A stretch of 64,000 bases of DNA from positions 186,001 through 250,000 of the forward strand of contig JAJCXR010000065.1 of the NCBI GenBank assembly GCA_029263315.1, written 5' to 3'. The position numbers and the translations under genes are program-made. The DNA is from Acidobacteriota bacterium (lineage in GTDB: Bacteria; Acidobacteriota; Thermoanaerobaculia; Multivoradales; J023). The notes under the pieces were generated by a model. It saw nothing but the letters and a program-made list of their open reading frames with translations. It made no database searches and was not told the origin of the DNA. This document shows positions 39,408-46,693 of this stretch, piece after piece. The stretch's first letter is position 1, and the number at the start of each line of letters is the position of its first letter.

Positions 39408-41105
39408 ATCAGCAACCACATCGACGGCAATCTCAAAGGTATCAAGACGTCTCAGAAGAAGGCCCTGGAGCGTACCTATCGGCGCAAAGTAAGCCGCCAG
39501 GATGTGGTGTCGCCGGAATTGGCCAAGCACCTGGCGGGCATTTCCCGCGAGTTGGGGCGCCAAGTCGGCGTGCTCATCGGTCGTGAAGGTGTGATCCGCA
39601 ACGTCGTGGTCGGCGATGCCACTCAACTGCACTTGCCGGACATCGGGCGCTTGCGTGGTGGGGTCGGTCGTTTCCGCGGTCTCCGCTTGGTGCACACCCA
39701 TTTGCGGGGGGAAAGCCTGACCGCCGACGATCTCAACGATCTCGCCCTGTTGCGGCTCGATGCCGTCGCCATGATCGAGGTCGATCAAGCCGGCGCCCCA
39801 GGCCGCATCGAGGTGGCGATGATCGCCCCCATGGTGGCCGATGAGGATGCGGCGGCGGATGCCGAAGATTTTTTTCATCGCCTCGAGGCACGCGACGTGT
39901 ACGCCTTGGATATGGACTTCGAAGCCGAGATCGAAGAGCTGGAAGCCGAGTTTTCCCGTCGTACCCGCGGCGCCGCCGGCAAGACCACCAAGGAGCGTGC
40001 CTTGGTGATCGGTGTCACCACCGACGATGACCGCTTCGAAGAAGTTCTGGAGCTGGTTGCGGCGGCCGGCGTCGAGGTGGCGGGCACCCTGCGGCAAAGG
40101 CGTCAGCGGGTCGATCCCAAGACGGTGGTGGGCAAGGGTAAGCTGATGGAAATCGTCCTGGAGAGCATGCGACGGCGGGCCGATGTGGCCATTTTCGACA
40201 TCGACCTCAAACCCAACCAGGCGAGGGCCTTCGAGGATGCCACCGGCCTCAAGGCCATCGACCGCACCCAGCTCATCCTCGACATCTTCGCCCAACGGGC
40301 CACCTCCCGCGACGGCAAGCTGCAAGTGGAGCTGGCGCAGCTCAAGTACTCCCTGCCCCGCTTGACCGAAAAAGACGCAGGTCTGTCCCGCCTGGCCGGT
40401 GGCATCGGCGGTCGAGGCCCCGGTGAAACGGTGATGGAAATCGGGCGGCGTCGCCTGCGGGACCGTATCCGGGCCCTGGAAAAGCAAGTGGAAGATCTGT
40501 CGAAGCAGCGGGAGCTGCGTCGCCGTCGGCGCAACGAGGGCGACTTACCCGTGCTCTCCATCGTCGGCTACACCAATGCCGGCAAGAGCACCCTGCTCAA
40601 CGCCATGACCAACAGCGAAGTGGAAGCCGCCGACCAGCTCTTCATGACCCTCGACCCCACCAGTCGACGCCTGCGTTTTCCGCGGGAAGGGGAAGTGGTG
40701 ATCACCGACACCGTCGGTTTCCTCAGCGACCTGCCCGCCGACCTGGTGGCCGCCTTCCGTGCCACCCTCGAAGAGCTGGCCGATGCCGATCTCCTGCTGC
40801 ACGTCGTCGACGCCGCCGACGACCACCTGGAAGAGAAGAAAGTCGCCGTCGAAAAGCTGCTCGACGAGCTCGACTTGGCCGACATCCCCCGGCTCCTGGT
40901 GCTCAACAAGGTCGACCTGCTACCGAAACGAGAAGTCGAGTTCCTGGTCAAGCGTCACCAAGGCGTGGCCATCAGTGCCAGCAAGCGCCAGGGCATGAAG
41001 CGGCTCATCCGCGGGGCCGAGGAGGCCCTCTGCGCCGCCAAACCCATGCTCAATGAGTACGATCAGCCGCCGGTGGACGAAGTGACGGGGGAGTTGGTGA
41101 ATTAG
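39408..41105 (+). CDS. hflX: GTPase HflX, with an unusual or damaged start
   Basis: HflX is the ribosome-binding GTPase that rescues stalled ribosomes. It has an N-terminal domain, a glycine-rich linker (SRLAGGIGGRGPGET), and the G domain with SIVGYTNAGKSTLLNA, ITDTVGFLSDLP and VLNKVDLL. Homology to long HflX proteins begins at HIDGNLKGIKTSQKKALERTYRRKV (bases 39417 on), but this frame has no ATG, GTG or TTG between the TGA at 39390 and the GTG at 39504. The ATC at 39408 lies 6 bases after GAGGAG. An ATG at 39389 overlaps the previous stop but is in another frame. The start given is therefore the homology- and RBS-based one. Confidence 0.85.
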   Translation: MSNHIDGNLKGIKTSQKKALERTYRRKVSRQDVVSPELAKHLAGISRELGRQVGVLIGREGVIRNVVVGDATQLHLPDIGRLRGGVGRFRGLRLVHTHLRGESLTADDLNDLALLRLDAVAMIEVDQAGAPGRIEVAMIAPMVADEDAAADAEDFFHRLEARDVYALDMDFEAEIEELEAEFSRRTRGAAGKTTKERALVIGVTTDDDRFEEVLELVAAAGVEVAGTLRQRRQRVDPKTVVGKGKLMEIVLESMRRRADVAIFDIDLKPNQARAFEDATGLKAIDRTQLILDIFAQRATSRDGKLQVELAQLKYSLPRLTEKDAGLSRLAGGIGGRGPGETVMEIGRRRLRDRIRALEKQVEDLSKQRELRRRRRNEGDLPVLSIVGYTNAGKSTLLNAMTNSEVEAADQLFMTLDPTSRRLRFPREGEVVITDTVGFLSDLPADLVAAFRATLEELADADLLLHVVDAADDHLEEKKVAVEKLLDELDLADIPRLLVLNKVDLLPKREVEFLVKRHQGVAISASKRQGMKRLIRGAEEALCAAKPMLNEYDQPPVDEVTGELVN

Positions 41106-41184
41106 GGTCGTTGCGAGGGAGTAGGACGAGAGAGGCGTTGAGAGCGAAAGGGCCACCGAGATATTCAAGGAGTCCGCCAAATTG

Positions 41185-41278
41185 GCTTAAGCGGATTAGA
41201 TCTACTTAGCAATATTGCCTGTCATTGAAAGATCAGCGGCGATACCTGTTGATCTTCATTAAGTAGATGAGTGATACT
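41185..41278 (+). promoter_or_regulatory. Nested inverted repeats and candidate promoter before the cassette
   Basis: Outer arms ATCTACTTA (41200-41208) and TAAGTAGAT (41260-41268) enclose inner arms AAGATCA (41229-41235) and TGATCTT (41250-41256). Two perfect palindromes lie alongside: GCAATATTGC (41209-41218) and GCTTAAGC (41185-41192). A possible promoter, TTGATC at 41249-41254 and GATACT at 41273-41278, is overlapped by the right arms. This looks like an operator for the HTH protein encoded at 42526. The stretch is visibly richer in A and T than its surroundings. Confidence 0.55.
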
Positions 41279-41284
41279 TAATAG

Positions 41285-42523
41285 ATGGTTAGCCGACGAC
41301 TTGACTTCGACCTTGTAGTGCTTGGTGGTGGAGCTGTTGGGGCCCTGACAGCTATGCAAGCGGCTGAGCGCGGCCTTCGATGTTTGGTCCTGCGGCTCTC
41401 AGATCGACTGGAGCCTGAGGCTGAAACGCTGCGCAATCAAGCCTGGCTTCAGTCTGGAGCGATGTTTACTCGGCTTACGGGCGAGTCAGCGCCTAGTCTC
41501 CTATCTTTGAAGCTCAGAGCGCAAGGGCAGCGGTTGGTGAGTGAGCTGAACCTCCCTCACCCCACCGATCGAGGTTTAGCTCGTTTTCCAGAAGGCCAAG
41601 ATGACGAGATTGAGGAATTCATCGAAGCGGCACGAGAGCTCGGATTGGGGGCGTCTGTGCGAAGACTCGATTCTTTGGATGCCAGGGAACGGACCGGAGT
41701 TTTTCACCGTGACGGAACCGTCTGTGTAGAAGTTCCCGATGCTCCCTTTGATGAAGCCGGGATGCTGGTGACTGCACGAGCCCGTGCATCGGCGGCGGGG
41801 GCGCACTTCGCTGAAATTGCAGAACCGGTGCGTATCGAGCCGGGAGAAGACATCCAAAGCTGGCGACTAATTATCGACGGGGAAAAGTACACGGCACCAA
41901 GATTGGTCCTTGCAGCCGGTATCGGCAATCTTGATCTGCTGGATGCGCTCGGGGTCGACCACCAATTGATTGTGAAGAGTACGCCGTTACTTGTCATCCC
42001 GAAGTCAGAAGGTATGAAAGCTCCCATCCTCATTGATCGTTCCCAGAAACTGGCTGTAGCCTGCCACCAGAGACAATTCCGACCTCCCCATGGTTGCCTG
42101 GTCGCCGGTGTCTACGTCGGCACCGAAATTCCGTCTTCAAGATTGCGTGAGCGCGTCATCCCCGAAAGTGACTGGAGCCAGATCTACCAAGTTCTTCCAG
42201 CCCGGCTACAAGACTTCGAAGGCAACGGCCATCGCTTCACATGCGGTCATGAGGTGATGAGGACAGGGCACGGGAGGGTACGAAAAGAAGACTTGATCGT
42301 CGAACGTGTCGAGCCGTATCGGAATGTCGTCTTGACGCTTCCAGGTCGTGCGACGCTCGCTTACCGTGCGGCTGAGCTCGCTCTCGATCTTTTCGATTTT
42401 GGGCAACATTCTGAAGAAATGCGACCGAAACCTGCGTTTGATTTGGGCTTGGCCTGGGCAGGATCCGTACATATGCACCATGACCAGAAGTACGACCACC
42501 TAGACGATCGAGCGAAGGAGTAA
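41285..42523 (+). CDS. FAD-dependent oxidoreductase of DAO type in accessory cassette
   Basis: The 412-residue protein opens with the dinucleotide-binding motif LVVLGGGAVGALTAMQAAERG. It continues with RNQAWLQSGAMF at the place where DAO/GlpD-type enzymes have a flavin-contacting RNxxxxHSG-like segment. A second FAD-binding region is near LVLAAGIGNLDLLDALG, and LTLPGRATLAYRAAELA lies near the C-terminus. The substrate is unknown. Codon use is richer in A/T than in the surrounding genes. It is the first gene of a three-gene cassette, followed after 2 bases by an HTH gene. Confidence 0.75.
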   Translation: MVSRRLDFDLVVLGGGAVGALTAMQAAERGLRCLVLRLSDRLEPEAETLRNQAWLQSGAMFTRLTGESAPSLLSLKLRAQGQRLVSELNLPHPTDRGLARFPEGQDDEIEEFIEAARELGLGASVRRLDSLDARERTGVFHRDGTVCVEVPDAPFDEAGMLVTARARASAAGAHFAEIAEPVRIEPGEDIQSWRLIIDGEKYTAPRLVLAAGIGNLDLLDALGVDHQLIVKSTPLLVIPKSEGMKAPILIDRSQKLAVACHQRQFRPPHGCLVAGVYVGTEIPSSRLRERVIPESDWSQIYQVLPARLQDFEGNGHRFTCGHEVMRTGHGRVRKEDLIVERVEPYRNVVLTLPGRATLAYRAAELALDLFDFGQHSEEMRPKPAFDLGLAWAGSVHMHHDQKYDHLDDRAKE

Positions 42524-42525
42524 TC

Positions 42526-43053
42526 ATGGCTGGACTGACTCTCAAACAGCTTCTAAAGAAGGTTTTCGGTTCCAAGCTTAGGTCTCGCAAGGAGTGGGCA
42601 GAAGCCCTTGGCGTCACACCGGCTGCTATCTCGCAATGGATCAACAACGAGCGCACACTTCCTGCTCCAAATCACCTGGAGGCCATTGCATCGGCAGTGG
42701 CTCAAGATGATCGCTATCCGCAGAAGTTGCGTGATGAATTCGATGCCATGCTCGATCGCCCGGTCGCGGAAGTCGTTGAACACCCCCGGGTTTCCATGGG
42801 ACAAACGCTGCGTCACTACTTGGTGCAGACACGTGCTGAAGCCGCCCTGAAGCTTGTTCGTACTTTGCCACCGGGGGAACAGATCGAGGTCTTGGTCGAG
42901 TTGGGCGAACGGGTTAGGCAGCGCCTTGTACAGCCTGATGCCATGGGGCCGCCACTGCCATTTCCGCGCCTTCAAGGTGTCGATCGGGAGCGTCTCGATC
43001 AGATCAAGCAAGAGGTTATTGATAGCCGACAAACGCTCCGTATGGGTGAATGA
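42526..43053 (+). CDS. XRE-like helix-turn-helix protein in accessory cassette
   Basis: In the 175-residue protein, residues about 5-55 form an HTH of the XRE type (SRKEWAEALGVTPAAISQWIN). Residues about 85-130 form a helical region (LRHYLVQTRAEAALKLV). The C-terminal part is unrecognised. It is the likely regulator of the cassette through the inverted repeats at 41185-41278. It lies between the oxidoreductase (2-base gap) and the ATPase (4-base gap), so all three are probably one transcript. Confidence 0.75.
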   Translation: MAGLTLKQLLKKVFGSKLRSRKEWAEALGVTPAAISQWINNERTLPAPNHLEAIASAVAQDDRYPQKLRDEFDAMLDRPVAEVVEHPRVSMGQTLRHYLVQTRAEAALKLVRTLPPGEQIEVLVELGERVRQRLVQPDAMGPPLPFPRLQGVDRERLDQIKQEVIDSRQTLRMGE

Positions 43054-43057
43054 AGCC

Positions 43058-44956
43058 ATGAACACCATCACCTTCTACTCCTACAAGGGAGGAGTAGGAA
43101 GAACGCTGGCCCTGGCCAATGTGGCGCGCTACCTTGCGCAGTTGGGTAAACGTGTAGTTTGTGCTGATTTTGACTTCGAAGCTCCGGGCCTACACTACAA
43201 GTTTGGCGTCTCCTCGGATTCGATTCGGGCCGGAATGGTCGATGTCGTTGCCGAGTTCGTCGACCTGGGGCAGGTGCGACCCATTTCCGAGTTGGCCATC
43301 GAAGTCAGTGTGGAGCATAGCCGTGGTTCGGTGCAATTGATCGCCGCCGGGCGGGCGCCGCACCCGGATTATTGGCGGACACTTGGAGGCATCGACTGGC
43401 ATCGCCTGTTCTTCGACCGAGATCGGCGGCAGCCGGGTGGCATCGAGTTGTTTTTGGAGATCCAACAGCAGGTGCAACAATCGTTGGAGCCAGACTACCT
43501 ACTGATCGACGCACGGACTGGCATCACCGAAGTCGGCGGCATCGCGCTTTCGTTGCTGGCCGATGCCGTAGTCTGTGTGTTGGCCCACAACCGAGAGAAT
43601 CTTGACGGTGCCCGCGCCGTGCTGCGCAGCATCCGTGCGGCGCCTCGACTCCATATCGAGAAAGAAATCAGGCTCTTGCCGGTGCTTTCTCGGATTCCAG
43701 TAAATCTGGAACCCGGCGAGGAAGAGGAGCTTCTGGAAAGTGTCTTGACCTTTCTGAACGAGTCGATTGGTGGCAAGGGAGAGAGTCTCGGCTTGGGGCA
43801 GATCTTTGTGTTCCACTCGGAGCCGCGCCTGCAAGTGCAGGAAACCCTGAAGGTACCGGATGCGGGTACCGTCGAAGAGTCGACACTGCTGCGCGATTAT
43901 TTGGATCTTTTTCGCGTGCTGATCCCGAAAGAGGATGTGGTCAGTGGGCTATCGCCACTGCTCGAGCGCGAACGTCAGCGTGCCTTTGATGACCCCGATG
44001 TTGCCCAGGGAAGCCTCGAGTCCCTGGCATTTCTCTATCCGACCCGTGAGACGGCGTTAGCTCTCCTCCAACTCTACGTTCTCAGAAACGTGAGTGGTGA
44101 TCGGGTTCTCCAGGCGGCGAAGAAGCTCTACGAGATTACTTCCAACCCCCATGAACCGGTTCTTCGTCAAGTGCTCGAAGAGCATGGTTCGCAGCTCGAA
44201 GCTGGCGATTTCGAAGGGTTCGATATGGCGTTTGAGGTTTGGAAGGCGCAGGTTCCTGGAAACGGCAAGCTAGCTGCTGATTTGGTTCAGCGCGCACCGG
44301 CTTCGCTCCCCATCGATTCCCTGGTCAATCTTGGGCTCAAGCAGGTCTCTAAGCCGGACCCCGTACTCGCCAAAGCGGTTTTCGAAGGGCTGGTAAGCCG
44401 TGGCAAGGCGCAAGAGGCCGTCGATCTGGCGGCGGAGCTGATGCCAGTGCTCGCCAAGAATTCCCAGTTCCTCGAAGCCAGGGTCGCGGCCGTCATTGCA
44501 CTGAGGGAGGAGAAGACGGCGAAAGATCTTGTCGAAGAGTTGGAGCCTGTGCATGAGCGGCTCACCAGACTGACCTGGTACAGGCTATTGACCGTCGCAG
44601 GGGTCAATTTTGCTGGCTCCGAAGTTGTCAACGATGGTATCAAGGAGTTGGTCCAAATGGTGCGGCAGAACCGAGGCCAGCGTGACGAAGATCTAGCCAA
44701 TCAGGTAGCGAGAACCCTCGTGACTCTGGTCGATGAGGATCTAGAGGATCTCCTATTAGAGCCTCTTGCCGAGGTCGCTGACTTTAGCTTTCTGAAGCGC
44801 CTTTCTGTCGAGGTAAATCAGATGCCTGAATTGGGTGCCAGCCGGAGGCGAATTAATGGCAGGCTACGAAGGTATGCAGACAATGTCTCTAGAGGCCGTA
44901 CGAGGTCTGGTAGCTACTACCAGCGGCAGCTCCCAATCTTGGGTCTCGACCGATGA
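43058..44956 (+). CDS. KGGVGR-type ParA/MinD-like ATPase with helical repeat tail
   Basis: The 632-residue protein starts with TITFYSYKGGVGRTLALANVA, a deviant Walker A in which the signature Lys10 is kept but the usual P-loop Lys is Arg15. VVCADFDFEAPGLHYKF and YLLIDARTGITEVGG are the other SIMIBI-class motifs, so the ATPase part covers about residues 1-290. The remaining 340 residues are almost entirely helical with TPR/HEAT-like periodicity and no recognised domain. The ATG at 43058 sits directly before the P-loop; the frame upstream to 42854 is HTH-gene shadow. Such ATPases occur in conflict and signalling gene sets, but the function here is not known. Confidence 0.8.
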   Translation: MNTITFYSYKGGVGRTLALANVARYLAQLGKRVVCADFDFEAPGLHYKFGVSSDSIRAGMVDVVAEFVDLGQVRPISELAIEVSVEHSRGSVQLIAAGRAPHPDYWRTLGGIDWHRLFFDRDRRQPGGIELFLEIQQQVQQSLEPDYLLIDARTGITEVGGIALSLLADAVVCVLAHNRENLDGARAVLRSIRAAPRLHIEKEIRLLPVLSRIPVNLEPGEEEELLESVLTFLNESIGGKGESLGLGQIFVFHSEPRLQVQETLKVPDAGTVEESTLLRDYLDLFRVLIPKEDVVSGLSPLLERERQRAFDDPDVAQGSLESLAFLYPTRETALALLQLYVLRNVSGDRVLQAAKKLYEITSNPHEPVLRQVLEEHGSQLEAGDFEGFDMAFEVWKAQVPGNGKLAADLVQRAPASLPIDSLVNLGLKQVSKPDPVLAKAVFEGLVSRGKAQEAVDLAAELMPVLAKNSQFLEARVAAVIALREEKTAKDLVEELEPVHERLTRLTWYRLLTVAGVNFAGSEVVNDGIKELVQMVRQNRGQRDEDLANQVARTLVTLVDEDLEDLLLEPLAEVADFSFLKRLSVEVNQMPELGASRRRINGRLRRYADNVSRGRTRSGSYYQRQLPILGLDR

Positions 44957-45152
44957 AGCCCGCTTCACCGTCGATAAATGGCTTACCAGGCCCAGATTGA
45001 GATGTCTTCGCCGACTTACTTGTCACCGGGCTTGGTAGCGCTGTGACTCTGGGCCTCTCATAGATCTGCCCTGGCTGTCCCCCCGGCGATTCGCTAAGAT
45101 CGCCTTCCGATATTGCCATCAACTGAATCGCCGAAGGTGAGGAGGCCGAGCC

Positions 45153-46025
45153 ATGGATTGGAAGGGACGCCGTAGGAGCAGCAACGTCGAGGACCGTCGC
45201 GGTCAGTCCGGCGGCCGTCGCGGTGGTGGGTTGAAGCTGGGGGGCGGGGCGATGCTGCTGATCGCCGTGGTGGCCCTGTTGTTTGGCCAGAATCCTTTGG
45301 AGATTCTCGGTCTGTTGGATTCCAGCGGTATTTCAGTGGGTACCAGCCCATCACCAGGCCAGGGCACACCGGCACCGATCGACGACGAGATGTCGGAATT
45401 CATGTCGATCGTCTTGGCGGATACGGAAGTGACTTGGGATCAGCTCTTTGCCGCCGAAGGGCAGAGCTATCGGGAGCCCACCCTGGTGCTCTTTTCCGAT
45501 GCGGTGAGCTCTGCCTGTGGCTACAACAGCGCCGCCGTCGGGCCGTTTTACTGTCCGGCGGACCAGAAGGTTTATATCGATACGACGTTTTTCAGCGAGC
45601 TCAGCCGACGTTTCGGCGCTCCGGGCGATTTTGCCCAAGCCTACGTCTTGGCCCACGAGGTGGGACATCACGTGCAGAATCTCTTGGGGATTTCAAACGA
45701 GGTTCACGAGCTGCGCAGCCGCAGCAGCAAGGCCCAGGCAAATGCCCTGTCGGTGCGCATGGAGCTGCAGGCGGACTGCTTGGCGGGGGTTTGGGGGCAT
45801 CACGCCGCCAGCCAGCGGCAGCTGTTGGAAGAGGGCGATATCGAAGAGGGCATGCGGGCCGCCGCCGCCATCGGTGACGATCAAATGCAGCGCCACGCCG
45901 GCCGGGCCGTTTCCCCTGAATCGTGGACCCACGGCTCGTCAGAGCAGCGGACCCGCTGGTTCAAGCGAGGTCTACAGAGCGGCGACATGGCGACCTGCGA
46001 CACGTTCGCCGCCAATCAGCTCTGA
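45153..46025 (+). CDS. YpfJ-type neutral zinc metallopeptidase
   Basis: The 290-residue protein has a basic N-terminus, one membrane helix (AMLLIAVVALLFG), and a peptidase domain. The zinc site is YVLAHEVGHHVQNLLG, and MELQADCLAGVWGHHA supplies the later acidic ligand. SACGYNSAAVGPFYCPAD is the family's central signature. The catalytic domain faces the periplasm. GAGGAGG-like sequence precedes the ATG. The gap 44957-45152 shows nothing else. Confidence 0.9.
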   Translation: MDWKGRRRSSNVEDRRGQSGGRRGGGLKLGGGAMLLIAVVALLFGQNPLEILGLLDSSGISVGTSPSPGQGTPAPIDDEMSEFMSIVLADTEVTWDQLFAAEGQSYREPTLVLFSDAVSSACGYNSAAVGPFYCPADQKVYIDTTFFSELSRRFGAPGDFAQAYVLAHEVGHHVQNLLGISNEVHELRSRSSKAQANALSVRMELQADCLAGVWGHHAASQRQLLEEGDIEEGMRAAAAIGDDQMQRHAGRAVSPESWTHGSSEQRTRWFKRGLQSGDMATCDTFAANQL

Positions 46026-46074
46026 ATTTCGATCCGCAGACCTTATGACCACTTCACGAACGGAGAGTTACAAC

Positions 46075-46545
46075 ATGCAGAGCTCGCAAACAAAAGTTAT
46101 CGGTTATACCTTGGGCGCCTTCGCCCTGTGTCTCTTTCTCGCCGCCGGCCCGTCGGCCGCTGAGACCATCGAGAAAAGCTTCCCCTTCGAGCTCGACACT
46201 TGGTACGACATCGAGGTCGAGGACGGCCCAGCGATCATCCACCGCATCCGCGTGGCTTCGGTGGACGGGAACTTCAAGTCAAGGGTGTTCCGCCCAGGCA
46301 CCAAGAAGGACGGCATGGTCCGCGACGTGCAGATCCAGGTGGAGTACAGCAACGACAGCTCCAAAGACATCGACACCGACCTGGAAGTTTTCTGGCTCGA
46401 CGCCCAGGGGCGCAAGATCGACGGCTACGAAGGCGAAGAGGACATGGACGAAGAACAGCGGCGCGACAAGATGACCGCCCTGCGCTCGACGCTGGTATAT
46501 GGTCTCGATGTGGCCAAGACGTTGAGTGTCAAAATCAGATTCTGA
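46075..46545 (+). CDS. Small secreted protein of unknown function
   Basis: The 156-residue product has a signal peptide (VIGYTLGAFALCLFLAAGPSAAE). A small, probably beta-rich domain follows, beginning IEKSFPFELDTWYDIEVEDG and containing VQIQVEYSNDSSKDI. No family is recognised. GGAGAG 7 bases before the ATG at 46075 decides the start; the frame is open far upstream only because it is the other phase of the peptidase gene. A terminator follows at 46623. Confidence 0.7.
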   Translation: MQSSQTKVIGYTLGAFALCLFLAAGPSAAETIEKSFPFELDTWYDIEVEDGPAIIHRIRVASVDGNFKSRVFRPGTKKDGMVRDVQIQVEYSNDSSKDIDTDLEVFWLDAQGRKIDGYEGEEDMDEEQRRDKMTALRSTLVYGLDVAKTLSVKIRF

Positions 46546-46560
46546 AAGTGCTTGCCGTCC

Positions 46561-46606
46561 CCGCCCGAGGCACCCTCCAGGATCGCTGCGCTCCCTGGTC
46601 GGGCGG
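46561..46606 (+). repeat. Single copy of the palindromic repeat seen at 13372-13855
   Basis: CCGCCCGA (46561-46568) and TCGGGCGG (46599-46606) enclose 30 bases that match the array unit in spacing and partly in sequence (CACCCT, GATCGC, GCTC). Next come CTCGGGCTA, a GC stem and a T-run, in the same order as at 13849-13904. Both copies lie between a plus-strand gene and a converging minus-strand gene. Confidence 0.75.
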
Positions 46607-46622
46607 CTCGGGCTAAATACTC

Positions 46623-46653
46623 CGACCCCTGCCGGGGTCTCAATCCTTTTTTT
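46623..46653 (+). terminator. Terminator after the small secreted protein gene
   Basis: GACCCC at 46624-46629 and GGGGTC at 46634-46639 form a perfect stem with loop TGCC, followed by TCAATCC and seven T. It faces plus-strand transcription. Confidence 0.75.
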
Positions 46654-46693
46654 CTGTCCGGAATTGCAGCCGCGTTTCTAGGTGTGGCGTTGG

